The position numbers were made by a program, and so were the translations under genes. Shown piece by piece: positions 16,538 through 25,030 of a stretch of 64,000 bases of DNA. Origin of the DNA: Pseudomonadales bacterium (GTDB taxonomy: Bacteria; Pseudomonadota; Gammaproteobacteria; Pseudomonadales; Halieaceae); contig JACKNN010000001.1 of the NCBI GenBank assembly GCA_024234855.1, forward strand, positions 372,001 through 436,000, written 5' to 3'. The first letter of the stretch is position 1. Each line of letters opens with the position of its first letter. A model generated the notes under the pieces. It was not told where the DNA came from. It was given only the letters and a program-made list of their open reading frames with translations, and searched no databases.

Positions 16538-18427
16538 TTATGCCACTACCTCGGCCAGATCGCCTTTTTCTTCCAGCCAGGACTTGCGATCGCCGGCCCG
16601 CTTTTTGGCCAGCAACATGTCCAGCAACTGGTTGGTGCCGTCACCGGCATCCAGCACCAGCCGCACCAGGCGCCGGGTATCCGGCGCCATCGTGGTCTCC
16701 CGCAATTGCAAGGGGTTCATCTCGCCCAGGCCCTTGAAGCGCTGGACATTGACCTTGCCCTTTTTCTTTTCCGCCTCGATCCGGTCGAGCACACCCTGCT
16801 TCTCGCCCTCGTCCAGGGCATAATACACGTCCTTGCCCACGTCGATACGGTACAGCGGCGGCATCGCGACAAACACGTGGCCCGCCGCCACCAGCGGGCG
16901 AAAATGCCGGACGAACAGGGCGCAGATCAGGGTGGCGATATGGAGGCCGTCCGAATCCGCATCGGCGAGAATGCAGATCTTGTGATAGCGCAGGCCGGTG
17001 AGGTCGTCGCTGGCGGGGTCCACGCCCATGGCCACCGAGATATTGTTCACTTCCTGCGAGGCCAGGATCTCCTGGGAGTCCACCTCCCAGGTGTTAAGGA
17101 TCTTGCCCCGCAGCGGAAGAATGGCCTGGAACTCCCGGTCCCGCGCCTGCTTGGCGGAGCCGCCGGCGGAGTCGCCCTCCACCAGGAACAACTCGCCGCG
17201 GGTGGGGTCTTCACCGGAGCAGTCCGCCAGCTTGCCCGGTAGCGCCGGGCCGGAGGTAACCCGCTTGCGCACCACCTTCCTGGCCGATCGCAGGCGGCTC
17301 TGGGCATTATTGATACACAGCTCAGCCAGCTGTTCCGCCTCTTCCGTGTGCTGGTTCAGCCACAGGCTGAAAGCATCTTTGGCCACACCAGAGACAAAGG
17401 CCGCGGCCTCCCGTGACGACAGCCGCTCCTTGGTCTGCCCCGAAAATTGCGGGTCCTCGAGCTTGGAGGACAGGACGTAACAGCAGCGGTCCCAGACATC
17501 GTCCGGCGCCAGTTTCACGCCCCGCGGCAACAGGCTGCGCAGCTCGCAGAAATCGCGCATGGCCTCGAGCAAACCGGTGCGCAAACCGTTGACATGGGTG
17601 CCGCCCTGGATGGTGGGGATCAGGTTGACGTAGGATTCGGCGATGACCTCGCCCCCCTCCGGCAGCCACTGCACCGCCCAGTCCACAGCCTCGTTGCTGC
17701 CGCTGAAGCTGCCGACAAACGGCGCTTCGGGTATCACCGGGTAGTCGATGGTGGCGTCCGCCAGGTAGTCGGTGAGGCCGTCCTCGTAATACCACTCATC
17801 GGTCTCGCCGGATTTTTCCTCGGTGAATTTGACCCGCAGGCCGGGGCACAGCACGGCCTTGGCCCGCAGCACGTGGCGCAGGCGGGGGACGGAGAACGTG
17901 ATCGAATCGAAATAGCGCGGGTCGGGCTGGAAGGTCACCGCCGTGCCGGTGTTGCGCTTGCCGCAGGTGTCTATGACCTCAAGGTCAGTTTGCTTGTCGC
18001 CGCCGGCAAAGGTCATGCGGTACACCTGGCCGTCCCGCCGGATTACCACTTCCAGCGCGCTGGACAGGGCGTTCACCACCGATACGCCCACCCCGTGCAG
18101 GCCGCCGCTGAACTGGTAATTCTTGCTGGAGAATTTGCCCCCGGCGTGCAGGGTACAGAGGATCACCTCCACCCCCGGCTTGCCCTGCTCGGGATGGATG
18201 TCCACGGGCATCCCGCGGCCGTTGTCGGTCACTGTCACCGAGCCGTTGCCATGCAGGATCACATCGATCTGGTTGGCATGCCCCGCCAGCGCCTCGTCGA
18301 CACTGTTATCGATAATCTCCTGGGCCAGGTGGTTGGGGCGGGTGGTGTCGGTGTACATGCCGGGGCGCTTGCGCACGGGTTCGAGCCCGGTCAGGACCTC
18401 GATGTCTTCAGCTCTGTAATTGCTCAT
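16538..18427 (-). CDS. parE: DNA topoisomerase IV subunit B
   Basis: 629 aa, matching the 630-aa E. coli ParE. GHKL ATPase motifs are seen at about residues 37-74 (EIIDNSVDEALAG, DNGRGMP) and the QFSGGLHGVGVSVVN lid near 100-115. The TOPRIM domain has EGDSAGG at about 416 and LADADSDG at about 487, and the PLRGKILN segment lies between. The C-terminus contains FKGLGEMNPLQLRETTM. It forms the ATPase/TOPRIM half of topoisomerase IV, which decatenates daughter chromosomes; parC is not in the window. The neighbourhood parE, cpdA, yqiB, tolC matches enterobacterial order. Confidence 0.98.
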   Translation of the reverse strand: MSNYRAEDIEVLTGLEPVRKRPGMYTDTTRPNHLAQEIIDNSVDEALAGHANQIDVILHGNGSVTVTDNGRGMPVDIHPEQGKPGVEVILCTLHAGGKFSSKNYQFSGGLHGVGVSVVNALSSALEVVIRRDGQVYRMTFAGGDKQTDLEVIDTCGKRNTGTAVTFQPDPRYFDSITFSVPRLRHVLRAKAVLCPGLRVKFTEEKSGETDEWYYEDGLTDYLADATIDYPVIPEAPFVGSFSGSNEAVDWAVQWLPEGGEVIAESYVNLIPTIQGGTHVNGLRTGLLEAMRDFCELRSLLPRGVKLAPDDVWDRCCYVLSSKLEDPQFSGQTKERLSSREAAAFVSGVAKDAFSLWLNQHTEEAEQLAELCINNAQSRLRSARKVVRKRVTSGPALPGKLADCSGEDPTRGELFLVEGDSAGGSAKQARDREFQAILPLRGKILNTWEVDSQEILASQEVNNISVAMGVDPASDDLTGLRYHKICILADADSDGLHIATLICALFVRHFRPLVAAGHVFVAMPPLYRIDVGKDVYYALDEGEKQGVLDRIEAEKKKGKVNVQRFKGLGEMNPLQLRETTMAPDTRRLVRLVLDAGDGTNQLLDMLLAKKRAGDRKSWLEEKGDLAEVVA

Positions 18428-18569
18428 GTCGTGGCGTGTCTGCTAGCGATAACTGATGGGGTTGGTAAAGCGCCCTATTGTAGCGGGCCGTGGGGCGCTA
18501 TGCGACGGACGATATGACGAACGGGAGAACTGATTACGTTGCGGCGTGCGGGCGACGCCCAGCGGGCAG

Positions 18570-19409
18570 CTACAGGTAGCCGCCGCAGTCCAGGTCGACC
18601 GTGAAGGACACCCCGCGCACGCGGGATACCCCTGTAACCAGTGTGCCATCCTCGTGCAGGTCCAGCCAGCGATAGCCCGGCGGCGCCGGGTCGGCCCGGA
18701 AGTCAACGCTGCCCGGCGCGAACTGCACACAGGTCGAGGGGGATGCCATCAGCTGGATATCGCCGCGGCGCCGGTCCACCTGCTGGTGCACGTGCCCCCA
18801 CAGCACACCCCTGACAGCCGGGAAGCGGTCCAGCACCGCGAAAAAGGCGTCGGCGTCAGCGACCATCTGCTCGTCGAGCCACTCACAACCGATCTTTACC
18901 GGCTGGTGGTGAAGACAGACCAGGGAATACAGCCCCAGCTCCGCCGCCGCGCCCAGGGCTTGGGCCAGCAGCGCCAGTTCACCCTGCCCCAACTCGCCGC
19001 CCACATCGCCAGGCACCTGCGAATCGAGCATGACGATTTGCCAGCGGCCCACCCTGATCTCGCGGCACAGGCGCAGGGGGTGGTCGGCAACACTCGCCAT
19101 ATTGGCGCGGTCGTCATGGTTGCCGGGCAGCCAGCAACTGGCGTCGGTCAGGCGGGCGCAATACTCCTGCAGGCGCCGGTACGCTTCCAGGGCCCCCTGG
19201 TCGGACAGGTCGCCGGTGCCGAGCAGCAGGTCGATTACCGGCCGCTCGGATCTGACCAGGTTGATGACCGCCTGCAGCGAATGGTCCGTATCCATGCCCA
19301 GCAGCGTACCGCCCTGCGCTTTGCACAAGTGGGTATCGGTCAGTTGCACGATCTGAACCACACCGCCGGGGTGGGCGATTACATGGCTATCGGAAGGGAG
19401 TAGGGACAT
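18570..19409 (-). CDS. cpdA: 3',5'-cyclic-AMP phosphodiesterase
   Basis: 279 aa calcineurin-like metallophosphoesterase. Metal and active-site motifs in order: D-T-H (Asp25, His27), GDLSDQG near 63, GNHDD near 95, a His-His near 165, and GHVHQ near 205. This set and the class III phosphodiesterase layout match CpdA, which hydrolyses cAMP and lowers CRP signalling. Context supports the name: in E. coli cpdA lies between yqiB and yqiA/parE, and here it sits between yqiB and parE. The 142-bp gap to parE contains no yqiA. Confidence 0.92.
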   Translation of the reverse strand: MSLLPSDSHVIAHPGGVVQIVQLTDTHLCKAQGGTLLGMDTDHSLQAVINLVRSERPVIDLLLGTGDLSDQGALEAYRRLQEYCARLTDASCWLPGNHDDRANMASVADHPLRLCREIRVGRWQIVMLDSQVPGDVGGELGQGELALLAQALGAAAELGLYSLVCLHHQPVKIGCEWLDEQMVADADAFFAVLDRFPAVRGVLWGHVHQQVDRRRGDIQLMASPSTCVQFAPGSVDFRADPAPPGYRWLDLHEDGTLVTGVSRVRGVSFTVDLDCGGYL

Positions 19410-19435
19410 GGCAGCGCGCGCCGAAAATGACCGGG

Positions 19436-19894
19436 TCAGTAGAGTCCGGTCACTGTGCGCAGACCCACAGTCGCACGACCGTTTTGCAGGCAGTGCTCCA
19501 GCCAGTCCGCCAGGAAGCGATTCTGTTGCGACTTCTCGTCCTGCTGGTGCATGCGTTCATTGGGATACTGGTAACGGGCGGCAATCCGGCGGTGTGACTG
19601 GAACATACCCACCTCGAGCATGCCGGCGTCGTGGTAAGCGCGCACCTCCACCCGCAGGCGTCCCAGCCAGGCGTCCTGGGCGTGCTGCTGGTGCAGGTGA
19701 AAGATCGTGGTATAGCGGCAGCGCTCCACCACCTCCAGTGACACTTTCGCATCGCCCACAGCGAAATGGCGGCTGTTGGTGTTTTCATAATCCGGGAAAA
19801 GCCTGAGCAGGCGGGCGTAATTGGCTTCGCACACCGCATGCATTTCTGCCAGATCAAGTTTGAAGGGCTTTTTTTTCGCCCGCTGCAACATCAT
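19436..19894 (-). CDS. yqiB: YqiB-like DUF1249 family protein
   Basis: About 152 aa from the first of two adjacent ATGs at 19894; a GTG at 19915 would add seven residues and cannot be excluded. Typical DUF1249 features: MHAVCEANYARLLRLFP near the N-terminus, RYTTIFHLHQ, a central RVEVRAYHDAGMLEV strand, ARYQYPNERMHQQDEKSQQN, and FLADWLEHCL close to the end. Function of the family is unknown. In E. coli it lies between nudF and cpdA. Here no nudF is found between it and the divergent tolC; the intervening 213 bp are non-coding. Confidence 0.87.
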   Translation of the reverse strand: MMLQRAKKKPFKLDLAEMHAVCEANYARLLRLFPDYENTNSRHFAVGDAKVSLEVVERCRYTTIFHLHQQHAQDAWLGRLRVEVRAYHDAGMLEVGMFQSHRRIAARYQYPNERMHQQDEKSQQNRFLADWLEHCLQNGRATVGLRTVTGLY

Positions 19895-20107
19895 TTCAGG
19901 TACACCACCCGTCACTTTCCGGCGGCTGTCGGCATCGCCGGCAACCGCCTCTACTTACGCCAATGCCTGCGAAGTGTATCACCTACCGGGAGATATTCGG
20001 CGGCCAAAATGCACCTTTTCATTTCGGCATCAAAAAATGCAAGCTGCGTCGCAAACTGCTAATATCCCCCTCGCTTTCTTCAACAAGACTATTCTAGGGA
20101 ATACCGC

Positions 20108-21520
20108 ATGAAACGAACGGCAGCCGCATTGCTGGCATCGGCCTTGTTGCTTGGCCCGACGCTGTCACAGGCAGAGTCCCTGCGTGAAATCTACGAGCTG
20201 GCGCTGGAGAACGACGCCCAGCTGAAAGCCGAGCAGGCCCAGTACCTGGCCCGGAGGGAGACCGAGAACCTCACCCGGGCAGCCCTGCTCCCGCAACTGG
20301 GAACCGCCTACTCCTACACGGAACGGGACGCAGACAACAAGTCGCAGAGCCGCGACTTTTCCGAGCCCGGCTTCCCGATTTTAAATACGCTATCCAATTC
20401 CGATGTGACCACGGATGGCTATACGATTTCTCTCAACCAGGCCCTGTTCGACCTGCCTGCCTGGTTCAGTTTCCAGTCCGGCAAGGAAGTGAGCAAGGAA
20501 GCCGCCGCCACCTTCGCCGGCAACCAGCAGAACCTTATCGTGCGCGTCGTCGAAGCCTACCTGCTGGTGCTGCGCGCCCAGGACAACCTGGCAGCGTCGC
20601 AGGCCCAGGAGCGCGCCTTCGAACGCCAGCTGGAACAGAGCCAGCAGCGCTTTGAAGTGGGGCTGATAGCCATCACCGACGTCTACGAGGCGCAGGCGGC
20701 TTTCGACCTGTCACGGGTCAACCGCATAGTGGATGAAAACAACGTGTCGGTGGCGCTGGAGCGCCTGTCGGTACTCACCGGCCAGTACCCGGGCACGCTG
20801 AACGTGCTCAAGGAAGATATGGCACTCAAACTGCCGGACCCTGTAGACCGGGCCGCATGGGTGGATTTTGCACTGAAGAACAACTTCAACCTGCAGGCCG
20901 CCAGGCACCAGGAAGAGGCTTCAAGGCAGAACGCACAAGCCAATAAAATGGAACACGCGCCAAAAGTCACCGGTAGCTACGAATACTCGGATTTCAGCGC
21001 CGACGGCTCACTGGATATCAAACCGGATACCGGTTTCAACACCTCCCCCGATTACGACCTGGAGGAGAATATCCTGATGTTGCGAGTCAGTGTGCCCTTG
21101 TACAGCGGCGGCGCCATCAGCGCCAAGCGCCGACAGACCGCCCAGGAGTACAACGCCGCCCGGGAAAACCTGATCAACCTCACCCGCAATACGGTCACCA
21201 CCACCCGCTCCCTGCATATGACAGTGATCAGCGACGTGTCGCGGGTGGAAGCGCGCAAGAAGAGCATCGTGTCATCCCAGAGCGCCCTGGACGCCACCCA
21301 GGCGGGCTATGAGGTCGGAACCCGCAACGTGGTGGATGTGTTGAACGCCCAGAACACCCTGTTTATCGCCCAGCGCGATTATTCCAACAGCCGCTACGAC
21401 TATATCGTCAACCTGCTGCGGCTGAAGGAACAGGCCGGCCTGCTGAGTCCCCAGGATGTCTATAACCTGGACTCCTACCTGATAACCCCACCGCCGCCGC
21501 CCGCCGCACCCGCGAAGTAA
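20108..21520 (+). CDS. tolC: TolC-family outer-membrane efflux/secretion channel
   Basis: 470 aa with a signal peptide cut at SQA-ES (about residue 22). Two TolC-type halves are visible: SLREIYELALENDAQLKAEQAQY at the first coiled-coil helix and an internal repeat after residue 270 (NFNLQAARHQEEASRQNAQANKM). Also seen are the strand segment TTDGYTISLNQALFDL, QRFEVGLIAITDVYEAQAAFD and the second-half equivalent AGYEVGTRNVVDVLNAQNTLF. It forms the trimeric outer-membrane exit duct for tripartite efflux pumps and type I secretion. It is divergent from yqiB, as in E. coli where tolC is divergent from nudF-yqiB. A TAGGGAA Shine-Dalgarno precedes the ATG. Confidence 0.95.
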   Translation: MKRTAAALLASALLLGPTLSQAESLREIYELALENDAQLKAEQAQYLARRETENLTRAALLPQLGTAYSYTERDADNKSQSRDFSEPGFPILNTLSNSDVTTDGYTISLNQALFDLPAWFSFQSGKEVSKEAAATFAGNQQNLIVRVVEAYLLVLRAQDNLAASQAQERAFERQLEQSQQRFEVGLIAITDVYEAQAAFDLSRVNRIVDENNVSVALERLSVLTGQYPGTLNVLKEDMALKLPDPVDRAAWVDFALKNNFNLQAARHQEEASRQNAQANKMEHAPKVTGSYEYSDFSADGSLDIKPDTGFNTSPDYDLEENILMLRVSVPLYSGGAISAKRRQTAQEYNAARENLINLTRNTVTTTRSLHMTVISDVSRVEARKKSIVSSQSALDATQAGYEVGTRNVVDVLNAQNTLFIAQRDYSNSRYDYIVNLLRLKEQAGLLSPQDVYNLDSYLITPPPPPAAPAK

Positions 21521-21564
21521 ACGCACTGCCTGCCGGGCGCGCGCACTGGCAGGGCAATCGCACG

Positions 21565-22845
21565 CTATGGCGCGAACGCCAACTGTCGCGCCACCAGCGA
21601 CAGCTGGCGGGCGCCTGCCCCACGGTTTTCCGCCATCACCCGCTCGCCCGCGGCGCCCATGCGCCGGCAGCGCCCGGGATCAGCCAGCAACTGTGACAGG
21701 CACGCCCCCAGGCGGGCCGGTTCCTGCAGCTGGATCAAGGCGCCGGCAGTGCTCATTAACTCGCACACCCCGGCAAAGTTCTCCATGTGAGGGCCGGTAA
21801 TCGCCGGCACCCCCCAGGCGGCGGCTTCCAGTACATTGTGGCCGCCCTGGGCCAGCAGGGAGCCGCCAAAAACCGCCACGGTGGCGGTGCCCAGCAGCAG
21901 GCGCAGCTCGCCCATCGTGTCGCCCAGCAGGATGTCATCGGCCGCACCGGGATCGCGACCTTCAGAGCGCCGCCGCACCTGCCAGCCCTGCTGGCTGCAC
22001 AGGGCGAACACCTCGGCAAAGCGCTCCGGGTGACGGGGAACCAGCACCAGCAGGCAGGCGCCGAGGTCCCGCCTGATATCGCGGTAGGCGGCCAGTAGCA
22101 ACGCCTCCTCGCCCGCATGGGTACTCGCCGCCACCAGCACCGGGCGATCGCCTACCGCGAAAACCTGCCGCAGTCCCGCCGCCTGGACGCGCATCGGCGG
22201 CGCGATCGCCAGGTCGAACTTGACACTGCCGGTCACCGCCAGTGCGGTCGGCGACAGGCCCAGTGCGAGGAAGCGCTCACCATCGGCGGAGGTCTGGCAG
22301 GCCACGGTATCGAGCTGCTGGAGCATGGGGGCTACCAGCCAGGGCAGGCGAGCATAGCCGCGCGCAGAACGCGCCGACAGGCGGGCGTTCAGCAGCAGCA
22401 CGCGACAACCCGAACGCGCGCAATAATGCAGCATATTGGGCCACAGCTCGGTTTCCATGATCAGCAGCAAGCGGGGCCGGGTGCGGCACAAAAAACGGCG
22501 CAGCGGTCCCGGCAGGTCCCAGGGCGCGTACACATGGAACACCCGGTCGCCGAACAGGGCCCGCACCTGCTCCGAGCCGGTGGGCGTAGTGGTGGTCAGC
22601 ACCACCCGGTAAGCGGGGTAATCGCGCAGCAGGGCGTCCACCAGCGGCGCGGCCGCGAGGGTCTCTCCTACCGATACCGCGTGCACCCAGATGGCTGGCG
22701 TACCGGCATCGGGTCGCGCGGGGAACAGGCCGAACCGCTCCGGCAGCCGCCGGCGGTAGCCAGGTGCCAGGCGCGAACGCCACAGCATGCGCAGCAGCAA
22801 CAGGGGCAGCAGGCAGTAGTACAGGGCGCTGTAGAGCAAGCGCAT
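21565..22845 (-). CDS. waaA: 3-deoxy-D-manno-octulosonic acid (Kdo) transferase
   Basis: 426 aa, usual length for WaaA. N-terminal membrane anchor (about 5-18, ALYYCLLPLLLLRMLW), then the GT30 glycosyltransferase: IWVHAVSVGETLAAAPLV near 50-67 with the catalytic Glu, TTTTPTGSEQ near 85, VHVYAPWDLP-like segment near 110, METELWPN near 136, and the C-terminal GT-B half with LLLGDTMGEL and NVLEAAAWGVPAITGPHMENF. It adds Kdo to lipid IVA at the inner-membrane cytosolic face in LPS assembly. It converges on tolC with only 44 bp between the stops. Confidence 0.96.
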   Translation of the reverse strand: MRLLYSALYYCLLPLLLLRMLWRSRLAPGYRRRLPERFGLFPARPDAGTPAIWVHAVSVGETLAAAPLVDALLRDYPAYRVVLTTTTPTGSEQVRALFGDRVFHVYAPWDLPGPLRRFLCRTRPRLLLIMETELWPNMLHYCARSGCRVLLLNARLSARSARGYARLPWLVAPMLQQLDTVACQTSADGERFLALGLSPTALAVTGSVKFDLAIAPPMRVQAAGLRQVFAVGDRPVLVAASTHAGEEALLLAAYRDIRRDLGACLLVLVPRHPERFAEVFALCSQQGWQVRRRSEGRDPGAADDILLGDTMGELRLLLGTATVAVFGGSLLAQGGHNVLEAAAWGVPAITGPHMENFAGVCELMSTAGALIQLQEPARLGACLSQLLADPGRCRRMGAAGERVMAENRGAGARQLSLVARQLAFAP

Positions 22846-23000
22846 GGAGACTCCGGGACAGGTGGCTTGCGGGCAGCATAACGGCTGGCCCGGTGTCCCG
22901 CCAGCGGGCGCCGGGCCCGGCAGCGGACTATTTTGCCCGCACTGGCCACGCCTGTTTGCACGTGCGGTACACTGGGCCTTTGAATTCCGGGGCAGGGGCC

Positions 23001-24206
23001 ATGGGCGGGCACACGCTGCACATCGACATCGCGATCATCGGCGGCGGCGTGGCGGGGCTGTGGGCCCTCAACCAGCTGCGCAATCGCGGCTACAGTGCCG
23101 CGCTGTTCGAACAGCGCGCCCTGGGCAGCTACCAGACCATCGGCTCCCAGGGCATGATCCACGGGGGCGTGAAGTACGCCCTGGCCGGGGCCTGGCGCGG
23201 CGACGCCCAGACCATCTCCGCCATGCCCGCCGCCTGGCGCCGCTGCCTGGCCGGCACCGGCGCGGTTGACCTCAGGGGCTGCCGGGTACTGAGCGAGGAA
23301 TTCTTCCTGTGGTCCAGCGGCGACCTGCAGTCGCGCCTCGGCGCCTTCTTCGCCAGTCAATTGTTACGCGGACATGTGAGGAAAGTGGCGAGCAAAGATT
23401 ACCCGGCGCCCCTGCGGTCCGGGCAATTTCGCGGCCAGGTTTACCGCCTGGCGGACCTGGTGCTGGATGTGCACTCCCTGGTGAACACCCTGGCAAGCCG
23501 CCAGCGGGATGCTATTTTCGCCATCGACTGGGCGCGGGCCGGGCTGCGGCGCGAGGGCCGGCAGGCCGTGCTGGCGCTGCCGGACTGCACCGTGGTGCCA
23601 CAACAGTTGCTGCTCACTGCCGGCGCCGGCAACGAGCACCTGGTAGCCGGCCTCGCCAGCACCCGGCCGCAGATGCAGCGCCGCCCGCTGCAGCAGGTGC
23701 TGGTGCGGCACCACTACCAGGAGCCTTTTTACGGCCACTGCATGGGCACCAACCCCTCGCCCCGCCTGACCATTTCCTCCCATCGCGACCACACCGGGCA
23801 ACCGGTCTGGTACCTCGGCGGAGACCTGTCCACCGGGGCGGCGGATGCGTCGCCCCAACAGTTGATCCTCAGGGCGCAGGAAGAGCTCGCCGGCTTGATG
23901 CCCTGGCTGGACCTCGGCGCCAGCGAGTGGGCCACCCTGAAGCTCGACCGGGCGGAGCCGCGCCAGTCGACGCTGCTGCGCCCCGAGCGCGCCTACGTCG
24001 GAAAACTGGACGGGGTCGAAAACGCCCGGGCGGCCTGGCCCACCAAGCTCACGCTGTGCCCCGACCTCGGGGACGAGATTCTGCAACAGCTGGCCTCGGA
24101 ACAGATTCTGCCCAGGCACCCGCAGGAACTGGCGGCCCTGGACCACCTGGGTCGCCCCGGGGTCGCCACGCCCTATTGGGACACGCTGTTTCCATGCGCT
24201 GGTTGA
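23001..24206 (+). CDS. FAD-dependent oxidoreductase (DAO superfamily)
   Basis: 401 aa from the ATG at 23001, which follows GGGGCAGGGG and places the dinucleotide-binding motif IIGGGVAGLWALNQ near the N-terminus, followed by the acidic residue Glu in LFEQRALG. SQGMIHGGVKYAL resembles the glycerol-3-phosphate/glycine oxidase class, where the segment contacts the FAD. The substrate is unknown. Its 3' end overlaps the aldo/keto reductase gene by 13 bp, so the two are likely co-expressed and may act on the same substrate. The pair lies between waaA and hldE, which otherwise belong to LPS synthesis, so a sugar-type substrate is a guess. Confidence 0.85.
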   Translation: MGGHTLHIDIAIIGGGVAGLWALNQLRNRGYSAALFEQRALGSYQTIGSQGMIHGGVKYALAGAWRGDAQTISAMPAAWRRCLAGTGAVDLRGCRVLSEEFFLWSSGDLQSRLGAFFASQLLRGHVRKVASKDYPAPLRSGQFRGQVYRLADLVLDVHSLVNTLASRQRDAIFAIDWARAGLRREGRQAVLALPDCTVVPQQLLLTAGAGNEHLVAGLASTRPQMQRRPLQQVLVRHHYQEPFYGHCMGTNPSPRLTISSHRDHTGQPVWYLGGDLSTGAADASPQQLILRAQEELAGLMPWLDLGASEWATLKLDRAEPRQSTLLRPERAYVGKLDGVENARAAWPTKLTLCPDLGDEILQQLASEQILPRHPQELAALDHLGRPGVATPYWDTLFPCAG

Positions 24207-25030
24207 GGCCACTGGGCAGCACCGGGATACAGGTCAGCGCGCTGGGCCTGGGCACAGTGAAACTCGGCCGCAACGAGGCGGTGAAGTACCCGGACAGCTT
24301 TACCGTACCGGACGACGCCGGCGCCGCCCGGCTGCTGGCACTGGCGCGGGAGCTGGGTATCAACCTGCTGGACACGGCGCCGGCCTACGGCAACAGCGAG
24401 CAGCGGCTGGGGCGATTGCTGGCCGGTGAACGCCGGCACTGGGTTATCTGCAGCAAGGTGGGCGAGGAGTTCGAGCAGGGCCGATCCCGCTTCGATTTCT
24501 CCCCGGAGCACGCCCGCGATTCCGTGCTGCGCAGCTTGCGGCGGCTGCGCACCGATGTGCTGGACATCGTGCTGGTGCATTCCGATGGCGACGACCTGGG
24601 GATCATCAACCGCATGGGTACCCTCGAAGCACTGGCCCAGCTCAAGCGGGAGGGCCTGCTGCGCGCATTTGGCATGTCGACCAAAACGGTGGCCGGTGGC
24701 CTCGCGGCGGCGCGGGCCTGCGATGTCGTGATGCTGACCTACAACCTGCAGCAGCCCGAAGAGCTGCCGGTACTGGACGCCTGCGCGCACCTGCAGTGCG
24801 GCGCCCTGGTAAAGAAAGCCCTGGCCAGCGGCCACCTGCTGCCGACGGCGGGCACTGCGGCCGGGCCGGCTGCGAGCGGGCTGCTACAGGCCAGCATGGC
24901 GCTGGCGCTTGCTCACCCCGGCACCAGCGCGACCATCGTCGGCACCATCAACCCCGCTCACCTGCAGGCCAATGTGGCGGCCGCCAGGAGCGCCCTGGCC
25001 CCCGTCACGGATCCTGGCGAATCCGGCTGA
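24194..25030 (+). CDS. Aldo/keto reductase
   Basis: 278 aa. The start at 24194 lies inside the end of the oxidoreductase gene. The classic (beta/alpha)8 AKR tetrad is present: Asp in NLLDTAP, Tyr in AYGNSEQRLG, Lys in VICSKVGEEF and His in IVLVHSDG. The N-terminus RPLGSTGIQVSALGLGTVKLGR is typical, and the NADPH-side segments near ASMALALAHPGTSATIVGTIN are present. It should reduce a carbonyl with NAD(P)H; substrate unknown. The last 26 bp overlap the 3' end of the convergent hldE, leaving no room for a terminator between them. Confidence 0.88.
   Translation: MRWLRPLGSTGIQVSALGLGTVKLGRNEAVKYPDSFTVPDDAGAARLLALARELGINLLDTAPAYGNSEQRLGRLLAGERRHWVICSKVGEEFEQGRSRFDFSPEHARDSVLRSLRRLRTDVLDIVLVHSDGDDLGIINRMGTLEALAQLKREGLLRAFGMSTKTVAGGLAAARACDVVMLTYNLQQPEELPVLDACAHLQCGALVKKALASGHLLPTAGTAAGPAASGLLQASMALALAHPGTSATIVGTINPAHLQANVAAARSALAPVTDPGESG

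Noticed and set aside
17447..18517. 356-aa plus-strand frame opposite parE
   Set aside because: Antisense shadow of a highly conserved gene in GC-rich DNA.
21529..21553. CCTGCC/GGCAGG hairpin between tolC and waaA as a terminator
   Set aside because: Only six pairs, a 13-base loop and no T-tract.
23309..25030. Long frame that looks like an N-terminal extension of the aldo/keto reductase
   Set aside because: The first 295 residues are an out-of-frame reading of the FAD oxidoreductase; the reductase begins at 24194.
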